Origin: Firmicutes bacterium FC7
GTDB lineage: Bacteria; Bacillota; Clostridia; Tissierellales; Tissierellaceae
Assembly (NCBI GenBank): GCA_022760735.1
Contig: JAKELU010000012.1
Location: 1-63,591 of the forward strand
Reading direction: 5' to 3'
Length of the DNA: 63,591 nt
Both the position numbers and the translations under genes were made by a program. The notes beneath the pieces were generated by a model. That model was given only the letters and a program-made list of their open reading frames with translations. It was not told the DNA's origin and did not search any database. Position 1 is the stretch's first letter. Each line of letters opens with the position of its first letter. Below are positions 56,649 through 63,591 of the stretch, piece by piece.

Positions 56649-57291
56649 TATATCCCCCCTTACGTAAGGATTTAAGGAAATTGCTTATAAATGTCCTCAA
56701 ATATATTATAACATCTGAATATAAACTTGTACTAGTATCAGGTTTTTCCATGTAGTGCCTATATAATATTCTATATATTTTGTGATTAAATTCAACTTTT
56801 TCTAGGTATTCTTCTGTTTCCTTATAGGGAATTTTATATAAATTATTCCCATCCTTGCTATAACGTTCATCTTGAAGCCATTTTGTAACATTTCCGCTTC
56901 CTGCATTATATGCTGCTAGAACTAAAGGAATATCATTATTAAATTCCTTCTTTAATTGACTTAGATACCAGGTTCCAATCCTTACATTTAATTCTGGATT
57001 AAATAACATATCAGGATTAAAATCTTCTATCCCTAAGACCTCTGCGCCCCAAGTACCTGTCTGTTCTCCTATCTGCATTAATCCCCTTGCATCCTTATTT
57101 GATATTGCATCTTTATTATATTTGCTTTCCACATTAATAATAGCAGCAACTAGAAAAGGATCTAAATTATATTCCTTTGAATACTTATATATTTCATCCT
57201 TATACGCTATTGGGAATATAAATGATAGCGCTAACCCTACCAAAATTGATATCATAAAAATTGCGATCAAAGTCTTGATTAGTAATTTAAT
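56638..57291 (-). CDS. Lytic transglycosylase, SLT family, with probable ATT start
   Basis: A 217-residue membrane-anchored SLT-type enzyme that cleaves glycan strands. The catalytic Glu is in NVESKYNKDAIS; GLMQIGEQTG and AAYNAGSGNV are family motifs. The conventional start would be TTG 57270, which lacks a binding site. Seven codons upstream an ATT at 57291 lies 7 bases after GGAGG, and adds I-K-L-L-I-K-T, giving the basic residues expected before the signal anchor. The 3' end overlaps the lipoprotein gene by 11 bases. Confidence 0.85.
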   Translation of the reverse strand: MKLLIKTLIAIFMISILVGLALSFIFPIAYKDEIYKYSKEYNLDPFLVAAIINVESKYNKDAISNKDARGLMQIGEQTGTWGAEVLGIEDFNPDMLFNPELNVRIGTWYLSQLKKEFNNDIPLVLAAYNAGSGNVTKWLQDERYSKDGNNLYKIPYKETEEYLEKVEFNHKIYRILYRHYMEKPDTSTSLYSDVIIYLRTFISNFLKSLRKGGYIEI

Positions 57292-57304
57292 ATTTCTCCC
57301 TCCA

Positions 57305-57925
57305 TTATAATTCTAACTCCTTCAGTAATAAATCTACATTTCTTTCAAGTTCCACATAATCTCCATTATTATAAATTATTCTTGTGGCCATTTTCATTTT
57401 TTTATCCATGTTGATTTGAGAATTTATCTTTAACAGTGCTTCCTCTTCTGAAACATTGTCCCTATCCATCAATCTTCTTAACTGAATGTGGCTATCTGTA
57501 TAAACTAACCATACTTCATCAAAACTTATATCATAAGTACTTATGCTCTCAATAGTTTCAAATAATAATGGAATATCAAGAAAAACAATATTATTATACT
57601 TGCACAGTTTAATAATTTCGCTAGCTATTTCTTTAAAAACTCTAGGATGAACTATATTATTTAATTTTTCCCTTAATTCTGAGTTATTAAAAATTAAGTC
57701 AGCTAATTTCTTTCTATTAATACTATTGTCTTTACAAAGTATCTCATCACCAAAATTCTTAACTATTTCAAAATATGCTGGTTTACCAATTTCAACTACT
57801 CTTCTAGCAATAATGTCAGCATCTATAACTTCATAACCCCTATTTCTAATAATGTTAGTCACTGTTGATTTACCAGTTGCAATTCCTCCTGTTAAACCAA
57901 TTTTGATACATTTACTTTGTATCAT
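57305..57925 (-). CDS. coaE: Dephospho-CoA kinase
   Basis: A 206-residue kinase for the last step of coenzyme A synthesis. P-loop GLTGGIATGKSTV is at residues 10-22; DADIIARRVVE and LDIPLLFE are also diagnostic. The start is ATG 57925 with GGGGAT upstream; it overlaps the polA end by 14 bases. polA-coaE-slt order is common in Clostridia. Confidence 0.96.
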   Translation of the reverse strand: MIQSKCIKIGLTGGIATGKSTVTNIIRNRGYEVIDADIIARRVVEIGKPAYFEIVKNFGDEILCKDNSINRKKLADLIFNNSELREKLNNIVHPRVFKEIASEIIKLCKYNNIVFLDIPLLFETIESISTYDISFDEVWLVYTDSHIQLRRLMDRDNVSEEEALLKINSQINMDKKMKMATRIIYNNGDYVELERNVDLLLKELEL

Positions 57926-60584
57926 ACCAACTATCCCCAATCATATAATCAACTTTTAATGGAACTTCTAATTCTATTGAATTTTCCATTATTTTTTTTA
58001 CTAACTGAGTAACCTCATCAATTTCATCAATGTATACCTCCAATATAAGTTCATCATGCACAGTTAATATTAATCTTGATTTTAAATTTCTTTTCTTTAG
58101 TTCAGCATATACATTAACCATTGCCAACTTAATAATATCAGCAGCACTTCCCTGTATAGGTGTATTCATGGCAACTCTTTCACCAAATGATCTAACATTA
58201 AAATTTTTTGCACTTAACTCTGGAATATATCTTCTTCTATTTAAGATGGTCTCTACATATCCATCCTTTTTCCCTTTTTCAACTACATTTTCCATGTATT
58301 CTTTAACATGTTTAAACTTATTAAAATAATTTTCAATATATTCCTTAGCCTCTTTTCTACTGATATTTAAATCCTTTGATAATCCAAAATCCGAAATACC
58401 ATATACTATACCAAAATTAACTGCTTTAGCTCTATATCTAAGCTCTGGGGTTACATCTTCTAATTCAACATGAAAAACTTCAGATGCTGTCTTTTTGTGA
58501 ATATCCTCTCCTTCAATAAAAGCTTCAATTAATTTAGGATCCTTGGAAATATGTGCCAACACTCTTAGCTCAATTTGAGAATAATCACCGTCAAGTAATT
58601 TATATACATTAGTATCAGTGACAAATGCCTTCCTAATCCTTCTTCCATCCTCTGTTCTAATAGGGATATTCTGTAGATTAGGATCAGTACTTGAAATTCT
58701 ACCAGTGGTTGCAATTGTTTGATTGAAACTTGAATGAATTCTATTTGTATTTTTATTTATTAGATTGATCAAACCATCTATATAGGTTGATTTTAACTTT
58801 ACAATTTGTCTATATCTTAGAATCTTTTCAACTATAGGATGTTGGTCAATTAATTTTTCAAGAACCTCAACATCAGTTGAATACCCTGTTTTAGTTTTCT
58901 TTATAACTGGAAGTCCTAACTTTTCGAATAAAATTTCACCAATTTGCTTTGGAGAATTGATATTAAACTCTATGCCCGCTAAATTATATATATCCTTAGT
59001 TAAGGTCTCTATTTCATTATCATATTCCTTACCTAGCTTTTGTAGCTCTCCCTCATCTATTTTAAAACCAATAAATTCCATACTTGCTAACACTTCGACT
59101 AGAGGCAGCTCTATATCCATATATAAACTATTCATACCTAGCTCTTTTATTTTTGATACCATTAAAGGCTCTAAATCTAGTACCGTTTCTAATATAAAGG
59201 ATATGTGTGCCAATATGTCTTCTTTGTCTAAGTCACTAATTTTTTTTGCCTTCTTACCTTTACCTAATAGTTCAATCCTATCAGTTCCGTAATATCCTAA
59301 ATATTCTTCACTTAAATTATTAATAGAATAATTCGATTGGCTTGGATTTAATAAATACTGAGCAATCATAGAATCAAATACATAATTTTTTATATTCATC
59401 TCTAATCTAAATAATTGTACTATATCAACTTTTAAATTATGCCCAGATTTTTCAATAGTTTCATCCTCAAATATTTTTTTAAATTCCCTAACAAAATCAT
59501 CAATCCCCTGAGATAAATCAATATATTTAGTTATATTACCAGGAGTTTTTATTCCTATTCCAATTATTTCATTTTCTATATAATTGGTGTCATCTAATAT
59601 AAACTTAAATGCAAACTTTTTAGCAACTTTAATTTCTTCAATCAGTGCTATAAATTCATTCTGATAAATTTGTATAGCCTTAAATTCTCTTTTTACTTCT
59701 TCTCCCTTTCCAGTATATTTGTCAGGGATCCTATCTAGTAGGCTCTTAAATTCTAATTCTTCAAACATTAATTTTAATTCTTTCCAATCTGGTTCCTCTA
59801 CTTCTAAATCATCAATACTTATTTCAAGTGGGACATTAGTTATTATTTCACCTAATTTTTTGCTGATGAAGGCCAGTTGCTTATTTTCTATTAAATTTTC
59901 CTTCAACTTTTTACCGCTTACACTATCTATATTTTCGTATATTTTTTCAAGATTTCCATATTCTTTCAACAACTTGATACCCGTTTTTTCTCCTACTCCT
60001 GGGACACCTGGAATATTATCTGACTTATCCCCCATAAGTCCCTTTAAATCTATAAATTGCTTAGGCTCAATACCATAATCTTCTATAATTTTGCTTCTAT
60101 CATAAATCTCCATCTCAGTTATCCCTTTTCTAGTGATTAATACCTTAGTTTTATCTGTAGCAAGTTGTAAATAATCCTTATCACCAGTTACTAGAATAAC
60201 ATCTAAAGACTTCTCTTCACCTAATCTTGCAAGGGTTCCTGCTATATCATCAGCTTCATACTCTGACATCTCTAAGGTTTTAATTTTCATATAGGATAAG
60301 ATTTCCCTAATCATTGGAAATTGTTGAGCTAATTCAGAAGGCGTAGATTGTCTAGTTCCTTTGTACTCCTCATAGGCTTTGTGTCTAAATGTTGGACCCT
60401 TTTTATCAAAAGCCACACACATATATTTAGGCTTATATTGATCTTGTATTTTATATAACATAGTCAGAAATCCATATACTCCATTAGTATAAAGTCCTTT
60501 TTTTGTTGCAAGTAGTGGTAGTGCATAAAAAGCTCTATGAAGTAGGGAACTTCCATCTATAATCATAATTCTGTTATTTTCCAT
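57912..60584 (-). CDS. polA: DNA polymerase I
   Basis: An 890-residue Pol I for gap filling and RNA primer removal. The 5'-3' exonuclease domain (about 1-290) begins IMIIDGSSLLHRAFYALP. The central 3'-5' exonuclease-like domain (about 300-480) lacks the DxE motif (FAFKFILDD instead of FAFDTET), so proofreading is probably lost. The polymerase domain (about 490-890) has DGDYSQIELRVLA (motif A), the O-helix RAKAVNFGIVYG and VHDE (motif C). AAGGAGTG precedes the ATG. Confidence 0.97.
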   Translation of the reverse strand: MENNRIMIIDGSSLLHRAFYALPLLATKKGLYTNGVYGFLTMLYKIQDQYKPKYMCVAFDKKGPTFRHKAYEEYKGTRQSTPSELAQQFPMIREILSYMKIKTLEMSEYEADDIAGTLARLGEEKSLDVILVTGDKDYLQLATDKTKVLITRKGITEMEIYDRSKIIEDYGIEPKQFIDLKGLMGDKSDNIPGVPGVGEKTGIKLLKEYGNLEKIYENIDSVSGKKLKENLIENKQLAFISKKLGEIITNVPLEISIDDLEVEEPDWKELKLMFEELEFKSLLDRIPDKYTGKGEEVKREFKAIQIYQNEFIALIEEIKVAKKFAFKFILDDTNYIENEIIGIGIKTPGNITKYIDLSQGIDDFVREFKKIFEDETIEKSGHNLKVDIVQLFRLEMNIKNYVFDSMIAQYLLNPSQSNYSINNLSEEYLGYYGTDRIELLGKGKKAKKISDLDKEDILAHISFILETVLDLEPLMVSKIKELGMNSLYMDIELPLVEVLASMEFIGFKIDEGELQKLGKEYDNEIETLTKDIYNLAGIEFNINSPKQIGEILFEKLGLPVIKKTKTGYSTDVEVLEKLIDQHPIVEKILRYRQIVKLKSTYIDGLINLINKNTNRIHSSFNQTIATTGRISSTDPNLQNIPIRTEDGRRIRKAFVTDTNVYKLLDGDYSQIELRVLAHISKDPKLIEAFIEGEDIHKKTASEVFHVELEDVTPELRYRAKAVNFGIVYGISDFGLSKDLNISRKEAKEYIENYFNKFKHVKEYMENVVEKGKKDGYVETILNRRRYIPELSAKNFNVRSFGERVAMNTPIQGSAADIIKLAMVNVYAELKKRNLKSRLILTVHDELILEVYIDEIDEVTQLVKKIMENSIELEVPLKVDYMIGDSWYDTK

Positions 60585-60764
60585 ATAATCACTCCTTGGG
60601 ATTCTTAGCTTTAGTATATATAAACCACAACTTTATATATACAAACTGATAAAACTTATTAGATAATTTTCTAGACTATCCCTATTATAACAAAAAAATA
60701 TTTTCTTTCATAATTTATATTGTAAATATATAAAAATAAATCAGGTATAAACATGAAATATTTA

Positions 60765-60793
60765 TTGCATTTTAAATATTTTTATGATATTAT
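60765..60793 (+). promoter_or_regulatory. Promoter of tRNA-Leu(CAA)
   Basis: TTGCAT (60765-60770), 17 bases, TATTAT (60788-60793), about 15 bases before the tRNA. A perfect TATAAT at 60791-60796 overlaps but would need a 20-base spacer. The rest of the 224-base gap before polA is AT-rich and shows no gene. Confidence 0.5.
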
Positions 60794-60808
60794 AATTTTT
60801 GTGAACAT

Positions 60809-60895
60809 GCCGAAGTGATGGAATTGGCAGACGTACTGGACTCAAAATCCAGCGGTGGCAACACCGTGCGGGTTCGACTCCCGCCTTCGGCACCA
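60809..60895 (+). tRNA. tRNA-Leu (anticodon CAA)
   Basis: An 87-base class II tRNA with encoded CCA. The acceptor arms are GCCGAAG / CTTCGGC, the anticodon CAA (60843-60845) lies in loop CTCAAAA on stem CTGGA/TCCAG, a long variable arm follows, and the T arm is GCGGG-TTCGACT-CCCGC. It reads UUG codons, which this genome also often uses as start codons. Confidence 0.97.
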
Positions 60896-60901
60896 TAAAT
60901 T

Positions 60902-60930
60902 AAAGGACCTAATTTTTTAGGTCCTTTTTC
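60902..60930 (+). terminator. Terminator after tRNA-Leu(CAA)
   Basis: An 11-bp stem (AAAGGACCTAA / TTAGGTCCTTT) with a T4 loop and a five-T tail, 7 bases after the tRNA. Confidence 0.9.
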
Positions 60931-61025
60931 TATATCTATTATTGTTTTAATTTTCTTTATAATTATCAACTTTTTTATGAATCTAATGCTCCAAGCACAT
61001 CTTCAGTAAAGTATCCTTTCTTAGG

Positions 61026-62018
61026 TCATTTTCTATATTTTTTTATATTCATTTTATGTTCTTCAAAAGTTTTGGAAAACACATGCCCATCGTCACCTAA
61101 TACATAATAAAAATAATCATGTTCTTCGGGATATAATGCTGCATAAATAGAATTTCTACCAGGAGAAGCGATTGGTCCAGGTGGTAGACCAATATTTTTA
61201 TAAGTATTAAACGGGTTATCTACCTCTAAATCCTCATAAAGTACTCTTGTCATATGCTCTTTACCTTCTCCAATTCCATATATAACTGTTGCATCAATCT
61301 GAAGTGGCATACCCACTCTTAGTCTATTATAAATAACTCCGCTTATTTTTGCTCTTTCTGTATCGTTATATGCCTCTCTTTCAATTAAGGATGCTATTGT
61401 TAGAACATCATGCATGGTTAGATTTAGTTCCCTAGCTCTTTCCATATATTCATCAGTAAACACTTTTTCCATTGTTTTTGCAAGAGTTACAACAATTTCA
61501 TCTAAAGACTGACTTTTGTTAAAATAGTAGGTATCTGGGAATAGATATCCTTCCATATTAAAATAAAGATTTGTTGTATCAAAATCATAATTCTTTTTAA
61601 AATAATTGTTTGTTGCTGCAATAAAACTATCAACCGTCCCTAAACCTGATTCTTCAATTCTTTCAGCAAATTGATATAAAATAAAGCCCTCTGGGAAGGT
61701 TAACTTTATCTGCTCTTGTTGTTCACCAAGTTGAATAAGTTTATAGATCTCTTCAATATCTAAATTAGGTTCAATTGTATATGTTCCTGGTTTTATATTT
61801 CTTGCGATATCTTTACCTTTATATCTAAACCATAACCTACTCTTTATAACTCCTTGCTCAAATAAATCCTCTGCAACAGTAGCTAAAGTATCTCCCTTAG
61901 AAACGACAATTTCTACAGATTCATCATTAAATGAATTAGATAGGTAATTTGGCAAAAAAGATACCAAACTAATAATTAAAATAATAATTCCCAATAAAAA
62001 TATAGTTACTTTTTTCAT
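61026..62018 (-). CDS. mltG: Endolytic transglycosylase MltG
   Basis: A 330-residue YceG-like enzyme that cuts nascent glycan strands near the membrane and sets their length. One N-terminal membrane helix (about 4-25) is followed by a LysM-like part (VSKGDTLATVAEDLFEQG) and the catalytic domain. The active-site Glu is in LTIASLIEREAYNDTE (about residue 214), with IDATVIYG and YKNIGLPPGPIASPG. The reading frame ends at TGA; the same frame continues for 16 more sense codons to a TAA (see findings). Confidence 0.94.
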   Translation of the reverse strand: MKKVTIFLLGIIILIISLVSFLPNYLSNSFNDESVEIVVSKGDTLATVAEDLFEQGVIKSRLWFRYKGKDIARNIKPGTYTIEPNLDIEEIYKLIQLGEQQEQIKLTFPEGFILYQFAERIEESGLGTVDSFIAATNNYFKKNYDFDTTNLYFNMEGYLFPDTYYFNKSQSLDEIVVTLAKTMEKVFTDEYMERARELNLTMHDVLTIASLIEREAYNDTERAKISGVIYNRLRVGMPLQIDATVIYGIGEGKEHMTRVLYEDLEVDNPFNTYKNIGLPPGPIASPGRNSIYAALYPEEHDYFYYVLGDDGHVFSKTFEEHKMNIKKYRK

Positions 62019-62085
62019 TTATTACCTCCATGAATACGCCATAAATATAATATACCAATAGCAATTCAATAATGCAATAAAAAGT

Positions 62086-62114
62086 AAAAAGCTTTGGTTT
62101 ACACCAAAGCTTTT
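62086..62114 (-). terminator. Terminator of the baeRF-like gene
   Basis: A 12-bp stem (AAAAGCTTTGGT / ACCAAAGCTTTT) with a 4-base loop. On the minus strand it ends in TTTTTACTTTTTATT. It overlaps the gene's stop codon and lies before mltG. Confidence 0.9.
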
Positions 62115-63285
62115 AAAATCTTAAAACTGCTGCTACAGGACTTGTATCAGGTATCTCATTTGGAGCAACTGAGTATACCTTACCTCCTCTGGATAATGTC
62201 AATAAAGAAGCGTATTCTAATAGATCCTCATCTCCTGTCTTAGGCTCATCGCTCAATTCAACTTTATTCTTATCTAAATCAAATTTTCCCCATTGCTGAG
62301 TAGTATTATCTAAAAACAGTACTTCTACCTGGCCGTTATAAGCCGCTGGAATTATTTTGTCTAAAGAATTAGCATATAGCCTATTTCTTTGTCCTTTATA
62401 TTGACTATATTTTTCAACTGCTATTTCCTTATCTTTGTAGAATAGTGGTTCCACAATCTCCCAAGCTAATTTTTGAAGTTCTTCACCATTTAATAGCTCA
62501 GGATTTCCTCTGATAAAATCTTCGACTATATAAGGATATTTACTTATATCCCTATAAATAGGAATTAAATATTCAACACCAGCCAATACTAAAGGTACAA
62601 TGTCTCCTTCATGCATATCCACTAAGGATTCGTCTATAGCCCTAAAGTATCTAGTTAACTCGTTTTTTTCATAATCATCTTCGTTAGACTGAACTTGAGT
62701 TACATTGTTATAGGATAATTGATTCTTACCTATGTTTCTTGAGGAGCGAAGTGCTAATTTTCTTCTTGGGCTGTCATAGTCATCATCTACTTGCATATCA
62801 TGCATGCTATCAGGAGCATCCTGTAGCTCAATCTCTTTAACTGTCTGTCTAGTACATCTAAATAGTCTTACTTGGTTTTTACTTAATGCCAAAATATTAA
62901 ACTGCCCATTACCAGCAAATAAAGGTAATAATGGTTTTATATAAATCTTTTTATCAATTTTTACTGTTTCTTTAAAGCCTAATGGTAACCTATAATAGGT
63001 TATACCATCTGAATGAATAAATAATGCTAAACCATCTCCCTGATTTTGCCAAAACCTTGTTTCTGTAATTAAATTTTTTGCAGGTTCCAAAAATGTTTCG
63101 ATATCATTTTTATTCATTTCCATATTATATAGCTTTGCTTCAACTTCCCTCAATAATTGCTTAAATATAATATGATTTTGTCTTATGTCAACACCACTAC
63201 TATAGGTAGATAAATAAATTGAAACAAATAAATCACTTTCTTTATTAATTAGTTCCTGCAAGCTTTGAACAGTTAATATATCCAT
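62113..63285 (-). CDS. baeRF (bacterial archaeo-eukaryotic release factor-like) family protein
   Basis: A 390-residue protein resembling the bacterial eRF1-like 'baeRF' families (baeRF3 type), seen in FVSIYLSTYSSGVDIRQN, GDGLALFIHSDGITYYRLP, LALSKNQVRLFRCT and the C-terminal VEVLFLDNTTQQWGKFD...ASLLTLSRGGKVYSV segments. No GGQ-type catalytic motif is visible. A role in ribosome quality control or release is suggested by fold only. ATG 63285 has AAAAGGAG upstream. It is a single-gene unit ending in a terminator. Confidence 0.75.
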   Translation of the reverse strand: MDILTVQSLQELINKESDLFVSIYLSTYSSGVDIRQNHIIFKQLLREVEAKLYNMEMNKNDIETFLEPAKNLITETRFWQNQGDGLALFIHSDGITYYRLPLGFKETVKIDKKIYIKPLLPLFAGNGQFNILALSKNQVRLFRCTRQTVKEIELQDAPDSMHDMQVDDDYDSPRRKLALRSSRNIGKNQLSYNNVTQVQSNEDDYEKNELTRYFRAIDESLVDMHEGDIVPLVLAGVEYLIPIYRDISKYPYIVEDFIRGNPELLNGEELQKLAWEIVEPLFYKDKEIAVEKYSQYKGQRNRLYANSLDKIIPAAYNGQVEVLFLDNTTQQWGKFDLDKNKVELSDEPKTGDEDLLEYASLLTLSRGGKVYSVAPNEIPDTSPVAAVLRF

Positions 63286-63333
63286 GTGCATTCTCCTTTT
63301 TTAATATAGAATCTATAACAGATCTATTATTAA

Positions 63334-63477
63334 AAAACACTTTACATAGCAATTAATAATAAAAAAATATTTTACGATATTAATTTACCCTATAATTTAT
63401 CTTCTATTAAGGTAGATAAATGCAGCGAAGTTATATCTTTAGATAATTTGAAACAAATAAAAAACTCTTTTTATTAA
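63334..63477 (+). pseudogene. Possible 3' remnant of an unidentified gene
   Basis: After a TAA at 63331 the plus frame stays open for 47 codons and ends at a TAA that lies in the loop of a terminator, a layout also seen at holA. There is no ATG, GTG or usable TTG with a binding site near the beginning, so it looks like the tail of a gene that lost its 5' part. The translation (for example DINLPYNLSSIKVDKCSEV) was not recognised. The surrounding gap 63286-63591 holds no other gene I can support. Confidence 0.25.
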
Positions 63478-63491
63478 AAAGAGTTTTTTAT
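63459..63491. terminator. Strong hairpin terminator
   Basis: A 14-bp stem (AAAAAACTCTTTTT / AAAAAGAGTTTTTT) with a 3-base loop and T tails in both directions. It may serve the apparent plus-strand remnant or a minus-strand gene to the right of the window. Confidence 0.8.
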
Positions 63492-63533
63492 CGGATATTT
63501 TTATTTTTTTGTATAAGCTACTAGTATAACTCC

Positions 63534-63591
63534 TGTAAATGTCAATCCCAAAATGTATATTTTTTAGAATCTCAAAATGTACATTAATTAG
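63534..63591. mobile_element. Probable end of an IS21-type insertion sequence (cut by window edge)
   Basis: The last 58 bases hold two imperfect 19-base direct repeats, 63543-63561 (CAATCCCAAAATGTATATT) and 63567-63585 (GAATCTCAAAATGTACATT), 16 of 19 identical, beginning after a TGT at 63534. Repeated AAAATGTACATT-type blocks near the tips are typical of IS21-family ends. The istA/istB genes would lie beyond the window, so this is a tentative call. Confidence 0.45.

Noticed and set aside
59719-60078. 119-codon plus-strand frame
   Set aside because: Antisense to the 5' exonuclease domain of polA, with no promoter or binding site.

Overview
This window is a stretch of a low-GC (roughly 30% G+C) Gram-positive chromosome. 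The gene content points to a spore-forming anaerobe of the Clostridia/Tissierellia type: gpr, spoIIP and a spoIVFA-like gene for sporulation, a full Rnf complex for anaerobic ion-pumping metabolism, selenocysteine machinery, Prp-processed ribosomal protein L27 and HrcA/CIRCE heat-shock control. Most genes lie on the minus strand in long, tightly spaced operons, so the window is best read from right to left. The order follows conserved Firmicute chromosomal neighbourhoods. I name no species.

Right end (54.8-63.6 kb): tRNA-Leu(GAG), a peptide-type solute-binding lipoprotein, a lytic transglycosylase that seems to start at ATT, coaE, polA, tRNA-Leu(CAA), mltG and a baeRF-like protein. The last 300 bases hold an apparent 3' gene remnant with a terminator, and what looks like the end of an IS21-type element running off the window.

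38.9-54.7 kb: rnfCDGEAB, a NusG-domain-II protein, a Gx transporter family protein, maf, radC, mreBCD, a very large PBP2 (mrdA), minCDE and a degenerate M23 protein in the spoIVFA position. This is the classic cell-shape and division region, but spoIVFB is missing from its usual place.

28.6-38.8 kb: two paired radical-SAM-associated proteins, a short RNase E/G, rplU-prp-rpmA with an L21-type leader, obgE, a small Cys-rich protein, yhbY, nadD, yqeK, rsfS, ridA and a divergent D-Ala-D-Ala carboxypeptidase.

22.7-28.6 kb: comEA followed by a complete selenocysteine module, selD-selA-selB, an orphan response regulator and tRNA-Sec (selC). selD is itself a selenoprotein gene: an in-frame UGA at codon 12 is followed by a hairpin whose GGUCU loop matches the E. 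coli fdhF SECIS. A plain ORF call would truncate it. The response regulator has Glu in place of the phosphoacceptor Asp.

1-22.4 kb: a HAD phosphatase, a tandem P-loop ATPase, an AlaX-type editing protein, comEC, holA, rpsT, gpr, spoIIP, lepB, lepA, hemW, then hrcA-grpE-dnaK-dnaJ-prmA-rsmE-mtaB-hit-rpsU-yqeY behind a CIRCE-controlled promoter. This order is close to that of Bacillus subtilis comE-holA-...-yqeY.

Many genes appear to start with TTG, and one with ATT, so many start positions below were moved to codons with a well-spaced ribosome binding site. I saw no CRISPR array, prophage or obvious defence system. The most notable items are the selenoprotein SelD with its UGA/SECIS, the odd receiver inside the sel locus, the ATT start, and the absence of spoIVFB beside its partner-like gene.
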